From assembly GCA_028285035.1 (NCBI GenBank), contig JANQQF010000110.1, positions 62,001 through 126,000 of the forward strand: DNA of 64,000 bases, given 5' to 3'. How positions within the stretch are numbered: position 1 is the first letter of the stretch; the number at the start of each line of letters is the position of its first letter. The notes under the pieces are model-generated. The model had not been told where the DNA came from. It did not search any database and was given only the letters and a program-made list of their open reading frames with translations. Below are positions 43,878 to 52,628 of this stretch, one piece after another. The DNA comes from Phycisphaerae bacterium (GTDB taxonomy: Bacteria > Chloroflexota > Anaerolineae > 4572-78 > J111). Made by a program: the position numbers and the translations under genes.

Positions 43878-43905
43878 TTCCACTTTACTATTTCTCAAGT
43901 ATAAT
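43878..43905 (+). promoter_or_regulatory. Promoter close to the mrdA start codon
   Basis: TTCCAC, 16 bases, TATAAT at 43900-43905. The ATG of mrdA is only 9 bases beyond the -10 box, so a transcript from here would have little or no leader. Confidence 0.5.
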
Positions 43906-43913
43906 TTCTGCTT

Positions 43914-46310
43914 ATGACTGAATTTGAAATCCGAGTTCGTAGCTATTTATTTCGTGGGGTAACCTTACTGGCCTTTGCCGTATTGATTTTTCAGCTGTGG
44001 AACCTACAAGTCGTTAACTTACAACAGTATGAAACGTTGGCTGATCAAAATCGCTTACAACAGGTGCCGATTCCTTCACCTCGTGGTGTGATTTATGATC
44101 GTAACGGCGAGCTTTTAGTGCATAATCGCCCTGTTTATAATGTGATTATTGTACCAGCCTTCTTGCCTGATGATCCAACGGCACAAACCAAGGTGTTTGC
44201 ACGCTTGTCTGAGCTACTGACATTGCCCATAACAACCCAAGTCGAGCCTACCACAAGTCGTAACAACGGTTATTTTCACGCAATAAATCATCATCAGTAC
44301 AATCGCCAAATTGAACGCCAAATTATCAATCCTCGCAGTCGTCAATTTATTAATGAACCCCTGGGCATTCGTGATGCGGTAAATCAATCACCACCATTTA
44401 TTCCGGTGACCATTGCCGAAGATGTTGATCCTATAATTGTTGCTAAACTTGATGAAGAGCGCTTGGACTTACCTGGAGTCCAAATCGAAATAGCGCCAAC
44501 CCGAAACTACATCTATGGTGAACTGACAAGCCATATGATGGGGTATGTTGGTCCCATTCCGGCAGGGCAATTTGAAAATTATCAAGCCTTGGACTATGAC
44601 CTGACCGATTTAATCGGGTTGGCTGGGTTGGAAATTGAATATGAGCCTTGGTTACGTGGGGTGAAGGGGCTGGAGAGCATTGAGGTTGATGTAACTGGAC
44701 AGAAGATACGAACGGTTGCCGAAAATATTCAGGCGCGACCTGGGCACAATTTGCGATTAACGATTGATATTGAATTGCAAGAAGCGACCGCTGAAGCCCT
44801 GCAAGAACAAATGGATGAAGTGGGATCCGAGCAAGGCGTGGCCATTGCCATGAATCCGAAAACGGGCGAAATTTTAGCAATGGTTTCGCTGCCAAGCTAT
44901 GACAACAACATTTTTTCACAAGGTATTTCGGCACGAGAATTAGCACTGTTAAATGACGATCGCTGGAATCCTTTGGTCAACCACGCGACAGCAGGCCTTT
45001 ATCCGCCTGGCTCAATTTTCAAAGTAATCCCTGCCTCCGCAGCGTTGCAAGAACGTGTGGTTGCTCCTGAAACAACGTTTGTTGATGAAGGGGTGCTTTA
45101 CCTCCCCAATCAGTTTGAACCGGATAATTTGGATTTGGCCCAGCCTTTCTATGGCTGGTTACGGACTGGACTAGGTGAGGTAAATGTTGTGTCCGCCTTG
45201 ACTGTATCAAGTAACATTTACTTTTATTATGTAGGCGGTGGTTATCCGCCTATCGAATATGAAGGATTGGGCTTGTCTCGCATCGGGCAGTATGCTGAGA
45301 TGTATGGCTTGGGCAGTCCAACAGGGATTGATATACCAGGAGAATTAGGCGGACTGGTGCCAAATGAAAAGTGGAAACGCCTGAACTATTCGGAAATTTG
45401 GCTTACCGGGGATACCTACAATATGTCCGTTGGTCAAGGTTTTGTTCTGGTGACACCATTACAAATGCTAAATGTCTATGCTGCAATTGCCAATGGTGGT
45501 ACGCTGTATAAACCACGCTTGGTTAAAGAGATTCTTGATGCGAATGGTAATTTGATAAAAGCTGTCGAACCAGAGGTAATTGGTGAGCTAGCCCTCTCCC
45601 CACAAAATTTGCAACTCATTCGCGAGGGATTGTATGGCGTAGTTAACTCTGATCGTGGAACCGCTCGAGATACGTTTGATGTGCCAGGGTTGGATGCTTC
45701 CGGTAAGACGGGAACTGCCGAGTTTTGTGAACAATATCCGCAATGTTTAGACCGAGACGGGCGGGTTCGAACGAGCCACGCTTGGTTTGCCTCCTATGCA
45801 CCCAGCTTTAATCCCGAAATTGTTACTATTGTCTTTGTTTATGGTGGGGATGAGGGGTCGCAAACATCCGTTCCGGTGACAAACAAAATTTTGCGACACT
45901 ATTTTGATCAAATTGAGGTAGAGGTTGAGTCTGAGACCGAAGAAGAAGAGTTTAGTGAACCGGAAACCCCTCGATTTACGTTTTCTGGTAGACTGTTGGG
46001 AACGGATGTGTGGCCCGGTGATGGGGCTGCTATCTCAGGCGCTGTTTTTGATATGAATGAACAACCCCTGTCTAATATCATCATTGATGTTCTGGCTAAT
46101 GGTGAGGTGGTTGATCAATTCGTAACCGGAGAAACTGGGCGATTTGAGTATCAAGGGGTTGAGCCTGACCTATCTTCGACGTGGGAATTGCGTTTGCCGC
46201 AGTATAGTGCCAATTCATTGCTTCGGCTGGAAGTTGCCGAGGGAGCCCGTTATCTGGTAGAATTTATGGCTAACCCTGCTGATGATCAGGGGAGTACATT
46301 TGAGAATTGA
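43914..46310 (+). CDS. mrdA: Penicillin-binding protein 2 (elongation transpeptidase) with C-terminal extension
   Basis: 798 residues. One N-terminal membrane segment, a dimerisation/pedestal domain (about 50-290), then the transpeptidase domain with all three motifs: SxxK in PPGSIFKVIPA, SxN in VSSNIYFYY and KTG in DASGKTGTAEF. About 130 extra residues follow: an acidic linker (EVEVESETEEEEFSEPE) and a CNA-B/carboxypeptidase-regulatory-like beta domain (ISGAVFDMNEQPLSNIIIDV) not found in typical PBP2. It cross-links sidewall peptidoglycan with its SEDS partner RodA, encoded 4 genes downstream. Confidence 0.95.
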   Translation: MTEFEIRVRSYLFRGVTLLAFAVLIFQLWNLQVVNLQQYETLADQNRLQQVPIPSPRGVIYDRNGELLVHNRPVYNVIIVPAFLPDDPTAQTKVFARLSELLTLPITTQVEPTTSRNNGYFHAINHHQYNRQIERQIINPRSRQFINEPLGIRDAVNQSPPFIPVTIAEDVDPIIVAKLDEERLDLPGVQIEIAPTRNYIYGELTSHMMGYVGPIPAGQFENYQALDYDLTDLIGLAGLEIEYEPWLRGVKGLESIEVDVTGQKIRTVAENIQARPGHNLRLTIDIELQEATAEALQEQMDEVGSEQGVAIAMNPKTGEILAMVSLPSYDNNIFSQGISARELALLNDDRWNPLVNHATAGLYPPGSIFKVIPASAALQERVVAPETTFVDEGVLYLPNQFEPDNLDLAQPFYGWLRTGLGEVNVVSALTVSSNIYFYYVGGGYPPIEYEGLGLSRIGQYAEMYGLGSPTGIDIPGELGGLVPNEKWKRLNYSEIWLTGDTYNMSVGQGFVLVTPLQMLNVYAAIANGGTLYKPRLVKEILDANGNLIKAVEPEVIGELALSPQNLQLIREGLYGVVNSDRGTARDTFDVPGLDASGKTGTAEFCEQYPQCLDRDGRVRTSHAWFASYAPSFNPEIVTIVFVYGGDEGSQTSVPVTNKILRHYFDQIEVEVESETEEEEFSEPETPRFTFSGRLLGTDVWPGDGAAISGAVFDMNEQPLSNIIIDVLANGEVVDQFVTGETGRFEYQGVEPDLSSTWELRLPQYSANSLLRLEVAEGARYLVEFMANPADDQGSTFEN

Positions 46311-46322
46311 GGGATTAACCGC

Positions 46323-47006
46323 GTGAGTGACCGCGTTGTCATCAAAGGCACGAGTGATGGGCTAATCATCACAGTTGGGGCTGGTGCTTGGCCTGGTTTA
46401 ACCGATGAATTAGATCAACATCTTGGTCAGAAAGCTTCATTCTTTAAAGGGGGCCGGGTTGCATTACGAGTAGGCCCACGGCAATTGACACGACCGCAAC
46501 TAGAAATGGTGGGCCGTATCCTCAATCGACACCAAGTTAGTCTGTGGGCTGTAGAAAGCAGTTCATTAAGTACTCAAGAGGCAGCTACGGAATTAGGTTT
46601 AGAGACGGAATTTCAACCACGTACTCCAACACCGCCTATCAAAGAAGTTTCGATGGCTCCACCTGATAATAACCAATCAATTGTCTTGCAACGTACCTTT
46701 CGCTCCGGGCAAATCGTCGATCATCCAGGGCACATCGTCATTGTTGGCGACGTTAATCCTGGGGCTGAGATCAGAGCTGGGGGGAATATCATCATCTGGG
46801 GACGTTTACGGGGGACCGTCCACGCCGGATTTGGGCAAGAGGGCCTAGGCAATAAGGCCTTTGTATGTGCCCTACAACTGGCTCCTACCCAACTTCGGAT
46901 TGGGTCCCACGTAACTCGATCACCGGCGGTTGACTCCAATGTTGAATTGGTTCCGGAGATGGCATCTGTACAAGATGATCAGATCGTTGCCGAGGTGTGG
47001 CAATAA
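46323..47006 (+). CDS. minC: Septum-site inhibitor MinC
   Basis: 227 residues, GTG start 12 bases after mrdA. The N-terminal domain is divergent, the C-terminal beta-helix is clear: RTFRSGQIVDHPGHIVIVGD, then GNIIIWGRLRGTVHAGF. MinC, carried by MinD, blocks FtsZ assembly away from mid-cell. In line with minD and minE. Confidence 0.94.
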   Translation: MSDRVVIKGTSDGLIITVGAGAWPGLTDELDQHLGQKASFFKGGRVALRVGPRQLTRPQLEMVGRILNRHQVSLWAVESSSLSTQEAATELGLETEFQPRTPTPPIKEVSMAPPDNNQSIVLQRTFRSGQIVDHPGHIVIVGDVNPGAEIRAGGNIIIWGRLRGTVHAGFGQEGLGNKAFVCALQLAPTQLRIGSHVTRSPAVDSNVELVPEMASVQDDQIVAEVWQ

Positions 47007-47025
47007 TTTTTGTAGGTGAATTAAG

Positions 47026-47826
47026 ATGAGTGCAACTGTAGTTACAATAACATCAGGTAAAGGTGGTGTAGGTAAAACAACGGCCACAGCCAACCTGAGT
47101 GCGGCCCTAGCAAATGAAGGCAAAAAAGTCGTGGCCATTGACGCGGACATTGGTTTGCGCAACCTCGATGTTGTCATGGGGTTAGAAAACCGGATTGTTT
47201 ACGACTTGGTTGATGTAGTTGAAGGATCTTGCCGTATTCGACAAGCGATGATTAAAGACAAGCGATTACCCGAGCTTTACTTGATTCCTGCTGCCCAATC
47301 TCGTGATAAGAGTGCTGTCAGTCCCAAGGATATGATCGAAGTTGTTAATCAATTACGGGATGAATTTGATTTTGTCCTCATCGATTCACCTGCGGGTATC
47401 GAACAAGGATTTAAAAATGCGGTGGCTCCAGCCGATCGCGTACTAGTCGTCACTACTCCAGAGGTCTCGGCGGTACGCGATGCTGACCGTATCATTGGTT
47501 TGATTGAGGCTGAAGAAAAAGGGCCTGGTGAGCTAATTGTCAATCGGTTGCGTCTCGATATGGTGAAACGCGGTGATATGCTCAACACGGATGATGTCAT
47601 CGATGTACTGGCCATTCGCTTAATCGGCGTGGTTCCCGATGATGAAGCGATCATTACCTCGACCAATCGGGGGGTACCAGCCGTTATGGAAAATGGCTCT
47701 CAAGCCGGTACAGCCTTTAAAAATATTGCTAAACGATTGATGGGGGAAGAGGTGCCCTTCCTCGATCTGGAAGAACAAAGTGGCTCCTTCGTTCAATGGG
47801 TATCAAAGATATTTAAGTCCTCATAA
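47026..47826 (+). CDS. minD: Septum-site ATPase MinD
   Basis: 266 residues. Deviant Walker A SGKGGVGKTTATANL at the N-terminus, DADIGLRNLDVVMG, and switch DFVLIDSPAGIEQGF are diagnostic. The C-terminal FVQWVSKIFKSS is the amphipathic helix that tethers MinD to the membrane. It recruits MinC and is released by MinE. Confidence 0.97.
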   Translation: MSATVVTITSGKGGVGKTTATANLSAALANEGKKVVAIDADIGLRNLDVVMGLENRIVYDLVDVVEGSCRIRQAMIKDKRLPELYLIPAAQSRDKSAVSPKDMIEVVNQLRDEFDFVLIDSPAGIEQGFKNAVAPADRVLVVTTPEVSAVRDADRIIGLIEAEEKGPGELIVNRLRLDMVKRGDMLNTDDVIDVLAIRLIGVVPDDEAIITSTNRGVPAVMENGSQAGTAFKNIAKRLMGEEVPFLDLEEQSGSFVQWVSKIFKSS

Positions 47827-47899
47827 TAAGAGGGTGTCCCTCACAAAAGAGGGGACCTAACCTCTGTAACATTGAGATTAGGGTAGCGAGGACAGAATT

Positions 47900-48157
47900 A
47901 TGAGTATGTTTCAAAAAATATTTGGTGGTGGAGATACAAATAGCCGCGAGGTGGCAAAAAACCGACTGCAATTGGTACTTGTCCAAGATCGAGTCAAACT
48001 TTCGCCAGCTGAGATGGATAGCCTCAAGGATGAGCTAATTCAGGTTATCTCAAAATATGTCGAAATTCAACACGATGGCATTAATATCTCCCTTACCAAA
48101 GAAGGTCGGCAGAGCATGTTGTCCGCTGACATTCCAGTTGTGAGTTCACGTCAATAG
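47900..48157 (+). CDS. minE: Topological specificity factor MinE
   Basis: 85 residues with the short N-terminal MinD-contact region (ANRxLQLVLVQDR type, here KNRLQLVLVQDRVKLSP) and a C-terminal dimerisation domain. The initial MSMFQKIFGG is a plausible membrane-targeting start. It stimulates MinD ATPase to create the Min gradient. RBS-like AGCGAGGAC precedes the ATG. Confidence 0.94.
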   Translation: MSMFQKIFGGGDTNSREVAKNRLQLVLVQDRVKLSPAEMDSLKDELIQVISKYVEIQHDGINISLTKEGRQSMLSADIPVVSSRQ

Positions 48158-48169
48158 GTCTTTTATTAA

Positions 48170-49270
48170 ATGGATCGTAGAATTTGGCGCCAGTTCGACT
48201 GGGTTTTAGTTGGTATTGTTGTTGTGCTGATTTTGTTTGGCGTAACTATGATTTTTAGTGCCAATCAGAATCAGGAAGACCTTAAAGATTTATGGTGGAC
48301 CCAACTGACCCGGGCTGGCATTGGCCTGGTTTTATTGCTTCTGGTGGCGGCGTTTGATTATCGTTACTATGTCAATCTGCACCGCTTTTTTTATATCATT
48401 ATGATGGCGCTCCTCGGTACCTTGTTCATTGCCGCTGAATTGACAGCAGGTACCCTCCGCTGGCTCGACTTTCGTCTGTTCCCCGTACAACCCAGTGAAA
48501 TTGCCAAGATCATTATCATTATCACGACGGCTAAAATTTTAGCGGATCGTGATGGGCAAATGAACAAATTTACCAACTTGATCTTTTCCCTTTTGTTAAT
48601 TCTCCCGCCGATGGTATTGATCTATCTCCAGCCCGATTTAGGGACGACTGTTATTATTTTCGTTGTCTGGTTTGTGATGGCCCTGATGGGCGGCGTACAT
48701 CTTTTTCACGTCAGCCTGTTAGGGATTGCTGCCATCCCTGCCAGCTTTTTAGTGTGGTTTACAATGGCTGATTATCAGCGCGAGCGGGTGTTGCTCTTTC
48801 TTGATCCACAGGCTGATCCTGACGCCTATTACAACATTGAGCAGGCCCTGATTAGTATTGGCTCGGGGGGCTTTTTGGGCAAAGGGTTTAGTATTGGTAC
48901 TCAAAATCAGCTTCACTTTTTGCGGGTGCGCCACACGGACTTTATATTTTCTGTGATTGGTGAAGAGTTGGGGTTATTGGGCGCCAGTATTCTATTTCTC
49001 ATTATTTTAATCCTGATTTGGCGTGTAATGCGAGCCGCAGATCTAGCAAATGACCCCTTTGGTCGCTTGATTTGTATCGGAATTGCTACCCTCATCTTCT
49101 TCCAATCCTTTGTAAATTTAGGCGTAAATTTGGGCCTACTACCCGTAACAGGAACCCCCCTCCCATTTATCAGTTACGGGGGGAGTTCGCTCATTGCGTT
49201 TCTGTTGGCGATTGGTTTGGTGCAAAGCGTCGTCATGCGCCGAAAATCGCTCGATTTTGATCGATTCTGA
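48170..49270 (+). CDS. rodA: SEDS glycan polymerase RodA
   Basis: 366 residues, about ten membrane helices. RodA polymerises lipid II with PBP2 during elongation. The motif YGGSSL near the C-terminus (PFISYGGSSLIAFLLAIGLV) and the large loop GSGGFLGKGFSIGTQNQLHFL with FSVIGEELGLLG identify the SEDS family. Context with mreBCD and mrdA argues for RodA rather than FtsW. It starts 12 bases after minE. Confidence 0.94.
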   Translation: MDRRIWRQFDWVLVGIVVVLILFGVTMIFSANQNQEDLKDLWWTQLTRAGIGLVLLLLVAAFDYRYYVNLHRFFYIIMMALLGTLFIAAELTAGTLRWLDFRLFPVQPSEIAKIIIIITTAKILADRDGQMNKFTNLIFSLLLILPPMVLIYLQPDLGTTVIIFVVWFVMALMGGVHLFHVSLLGIAAIPASFLVWFTMADYQRERVLLFLDPQADPDAYYNIEQALISIGSGGFLGKGFSIGTQNQLHFLRVRHTDFIFSVIGEELGLLGASILFLIILILIWRVMRAADLANDPFGRLICIGIATLIFFQSFVNLGVNLGLLPVTGTPLPFISYGGSSLIAFLLAIGLVQSVVMRRKSLDFDRF

Positions 49271-49310
49271 CATCATCACAATTTAGACACGTCTCACCCA
49301 AGGATTCTCT

Positions 49311-49769
49311 ATGACGCATTTTCAATGGCGACCCAAACATTGGGGCGTTTTTATTTTTGCCCTCTGGTCTGCCATCCTAGCCATAACAATATTGGGCAGA
49401 TTGATCCTGTTTTCAGTTTCAACCGATACATTCGCCGCCCGTTGGCAGGTTTGGGCGTTTTTTGGCTTTAGTGTTGTTTTTATCATCGGCTTTGGTATAA
49501 GTGCCTACGGCCTTTGGCAAACCCTACAATGGGGGCGGCTATTGTTCCTGGGAACAATAGCTATCTGGTCTGCAACAAACTTGCTCTCACTCTTTGCCCC
49601 AGGTTTGATTTTTTTACCCGGTCGAGAATATACCAACCAAGAATTTTGGACTCTCACTATTCGTCACATTTTTAGCCTACTTCTTCCACTGGCCTATTTG
49701 AATTTATTTCAAATTAAGGCATTATTTCTGGGAACAGATTTTGAGATGGATACTACCGAAGAAGTATAA
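49311..49769 (+). CDS. Four-helix integral membrane protein, unknown
   Basis: 152 residues with four hydrophobic segments (WGVFIFALWSAILAITILG; WAFFGFSVVFIIGFGIS; LFLGTIAIWSATNLLSL; IFSLLLPLAYLNLFQI). No catalytic residues or family recognised. It stands between rodA and gltX in the same direction, at a distance of 40 and 58 bases, so co-transcription is likely. Confidence 0.78.
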   Translation: MTHFQWRPKHWGVFIFALWSAILAITILGRLILFSVSTDTFAARWQVWAFFGFSVVFIIGFGISAYGLWQTLQWGRLLFLGTIAIWSATNLLSLFAPGLIFLPGREYTNQEFWTLTIRHIFSLLLPLAYLNLFQIKALFLGTDFEMDTTEEV

Positions 49770-49827
49770 AATTGATGAATACTGTTTAGAGTTACAAAAT
49801 ATTGATAAACATTTTTAAGGAAGACTA

Positions 49828-51327
49828 ATGACCACAACGAATAAACCCGTACGCGTACGATATGCCCCCAGTCCGACTGGGGATTTTCACGTGGGTGGAG
49901 CACGAACTGCCTTGTTTAATTACTTGTTTGCCCATCATCACGGCGGCAAGTTTTTAGTGCGAATTGAAGATACAGACCAAAAACGATATAACCCGGAGGC
50001 ATTGACCTGGTTGCTGAATGGTCTGCGTTACTTGGGCTTGGATTGGGATGAAGGGCCAGAGATAGGGGGCGACTTTGGCCCCTACACCCAAACCGAACGG
50101 TTGGAAATTTATCAAAAGTATTGCCAGCAATTAATTGCTGATGGTCACGCCTACCCCTGTTTCTGTACAACTGAGCGTTTGGCCGAGGTACGAGAAGCGC
50201 AGCAAAAGCAGAAAGCTTTTGTTGGTTATGATCGCCACTGCCGAAACATTGACCCCACTGAGGCCGCAGAAAGAGTAGCTGCGGGTGAAACGCATACTGT
50301 CCGGGTGAAATTACCTGTTGATGGTGAAATCGTCGTCAATGATCTTATTCGGGGAGATATCACCTTTCAAAATGCCAATTTGCAAGATATGGTCATTATG
50401 AAATCGGATGGCATTCCGACCTACCACTTGGCCCATATCGTTGACGATCATCTGATGGAGATCAGCCACGTGCTACGGGGCAATGAATGGGTCAATAGCT
50501 TGCCGCTGCATATGTACATCTACAAATTTTTGGGCTGGGAAGCCCCGGTCATGGCTCACCTGCCCTTGATCCTCAATCCTGCGGGCAAGGGTAAAATGAG
50601 TAAGCGGGAAGGCCGCGCTCCCGATGGCCGGGTTTTGCCTGTATTTACCCGTACTTTCGAGGAGATTGGTTATCTCCCAGATGCGATGGTCAATTATTTG
50701 GCTTTGGTCGGCTGGAGCTTTGATGACAAGACGGAAGTGATGAGCCGCGCCGAGTTGATCGAGCGATTTTCATTGGATCGGGTCAATGCCTCGCCTGCTG
50801 CTTGGAGCTATGACAAACTTGACCACTTTAACGGCCTCTACATTCGAGAAATGGATGCCGAACCCTTGACCACACTGTTGATGCCTTATCTTGAAAAAGC
50901 GGGCATTCAAGCCAATTTCCAGACGATGTTAAAAATCACACCCACGATTCAAGAACGCCTAACAGTTTTGAGTGATGTTGCCCAATGGGTTGATTTCTTC
51001 TTTGTGGATGAATTGCCCGAATACGATCTCAATACATTGGTGCCAAAGAAGATGGCCTTGGCAGATATTCCCAACATCTTGACTACCGCCCGCGAAATTT
51101 TGAGTGAGGTTGAACTCAATCACGATGCCCTTGATGCTGCCTTACGTGAGGGGGCGAAAGCGGTTGGCGTAAAAGCTGGGCAAATGTTCCAACCGATCCG
51201 CGTTGCCGTGTGTGGCAAAATGGTTGCCCCACCTTTGTTCGATACCCTCGAAATTATGGGTAAAGCAACCGTTCTCAAACGGATTGATGAAGCGTTGATA
51301 CGTTTGGGGCAAGCGGAATTAAGGTAA
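49828..51327 (+). CDS. gltX: Glutamyl-tRNA synthetase
   Basis: 499 residues. Class I signature APSPTGDFHVGGARTALFN (HIGH-type) and the KMSKR motif in GKGKMSKREGRAP are both present, with the zinc-region cysteines CFCTTERLAEV and the C-terminal anticodon-binding helices. Charges tRNA-Glu. The length fits the discriminating or non-discriminating bacterial enzymes; whether tRNA-Gln is also charged cannot be told here. ATG follows AAGGAAG. Confidence 0.97.
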   Translation: MTTTNKPVRVRYAPSPTGDFHVGGARTALFNYLFAHHHGGKFLVRIEDTDQKRYNPEALTWLLNGLRYLGLDWDEGPEIGGDFGPYTQTERLEIYQKYCQQLIADGHAYPCFCTTERLAEVREAQQKQKAFVGYDRHCRNIDPTEAAERVAAGETHTVRVKLPVDGEIVVNDLIRGDITFQNANLQDMVIMKSDGIPTYHLAHIVDDHLMEISHVLRGNEWVNSLPLHMYIYKFLGWEAPVMAHLPLILNPAGKGKMSKREGRAPDGRVLPVFTRTFEEIGYLPDAMVNYLALVGWSFDDKTEVMSRAELIERFSLDRVNASPAAWSYDKLDHFNGLYIREMDAEPLTTLLMPYLEKAGIQANFQTMLKITPTIQERLTVLSDVAQWVDFFFVDELPEYDLNTLVPKKMALADIPNILTTAREILSEVELNHDALDAALREGAKAVGVKAGQMFQPIRVAVCGKMVAPPLFDTLEIMGKATVLKRIDEALIRLGQAELR

Positions 51328-51343
51328 TCTCTAACCACCACTT

Positions 51344-52573
51344 ATGAAAAAACTCCTCGCCGTTACTCGTGAAGAATTAGCCTTTCATCTCCGCCAGTGG
51401 GCCTTTTATATAACCGCCCTCATCATCCCGCTGATGTTTGCGGCGGCTGGGCTATTGCCCCAACTCGAAGAGGTAACCCAAGAGACCCCCATTGCTGAGG
51501 TAGAGACAATCTTTACCGAAACGACCGTCGTCAAGGTGCCCACGGGGTATGTTGATCTGGCTAATGTCATCAAGTCGGTGCCAGAAGAGCAGGCAGAGAA
51601 TTTTCAAGAGTTTCCTGATGAAATGAGCGCTATTGCAGCCTTGGAAGCTGAGGAAATCGAGAGTTACTATGTCATCGATGCGGAGTATGTGACGAATGGA
51701 CGAGTGACACAGTACAGCAACAATCCACAACTGCTATCTGGGGGGGATGATGTGTTACAACGACTGCTACGGGCCAATTTGCTCTCAGCGGTGGATGATG
51801 AGGTGGCCGAACGGCTACAGCAGCCGGTCAACCTCATCCGGGAAGGCCCTCCGCCAGCCGCTTTTAGCTTCATCCCTTCCACAACCGATATGCGCGAATT
51901 GGCCTCAGCCGGTTTAATTCTACTGCTCTTTGCCTATTTGATTAACGTGGGGGGCAGTCTGATTTTGCGCTCGTTACAGCGTGAAGTGCGGGCGCGGGTG
52001 TTGGAGGTGTTAATTGTTAGTACCACCCCGGAGCAATTTATTGGGGGAAAGTTGCTGGGTTTAACTGTACTGACAATGTCCCAAGGTATCATCACCCTGG
52101 TTGTCGCCTATTTTGTCTACGGCAACAATGCTGATAGCTTTGGGCCAGCGACCTTGCCTTTGACAACCCTGCTTTTGAGCTTGCCCTATCTGCTTTTGGG
52201 CTACGTTGCCTACTGTGGTGGAATGATGAGCCTGACCACGGTTTGGCCCAACCTCCCGGAGAGTGGGAGCTTACTGGCAATCGTTCGACTGCTGATGTTT
52301 ACCCCTTTAATCGGAGTCCTCTTCATTCTGCCCAACCCCGACAGTTCTGCTGCCATCTTCCTAACGTTGTTCCCCTTGACCGGCCCACTATTAATGCCCT
52401 TCCGATTGTTGCTTACCACTGTGCCAATTTGGCAATGGGCTGTCGGAGCCATTTTGCTTTTGGCGCTGGCTGCCTTTTCTGTCTGGCTTAGTGCTCGCCT
52501 CTTCCGTATCCAAAGTCTTCTCACCGGGCGAACCGCATCGCCCAAAGTGTTATGGTCTGCGTTGCGGGGATAA
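51344..52573 (+). CDS. ABC-2 type permease without adjacent ATPase
   Basis: 409 residues: one N-terminal membrane segment (WAFYITALIIPLMFAAAGLL), an extracytoplasmic domain (about 45-180) and five to six membrane helices. The overall plan matches the permease at 15316, and the two are distant paralogues. No ABC ATPase lies on either side, so it must use a subunit from elsewhere, possibly the one at 14299. It starts 16 bases after gltX. Confidence 0.85.
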   Translation: MKKLLAVTREELAFHLRQWAFYITALIIPLMFAAAGLLPQLEEVTQETPIAEVETIFTETTVVKVPTGYVDLANVIKSVPEEQAENFQEFPDEMSAIAALEAEEIESYYVIDAEYVTNGRVTQYSNNPQLLSGGDDVLQRLLRANLLSAVDDEVAERLQQPVNLIREGPPPAAFSFIPSTTDMRELASAGLILLLFAYLINVGGSLILRSLQREVRARVLEVLIVSTTPEQFIGGKLLGLTVLTMSQGIITLVVAYFVYGNNADSFGPATLPLTTLLLSLPYLLLGYVAYCGGMMSLTTVWPNLPESGSLLAIVRLLMFTPLIGVLFILPNPDSSAAIFLTLFPLTGPLLMPFRLLLTTVPIWQWAVGAILLLALAAFSVWLSARLFRIQSLLTGRTASPKVLWSALRG

Positions 52574-52628
52574 CATTTTCGGGCGTTGACACAAAAGTGA
52601 TTTAGGGGGTCAGTATAATCTCCACCCT

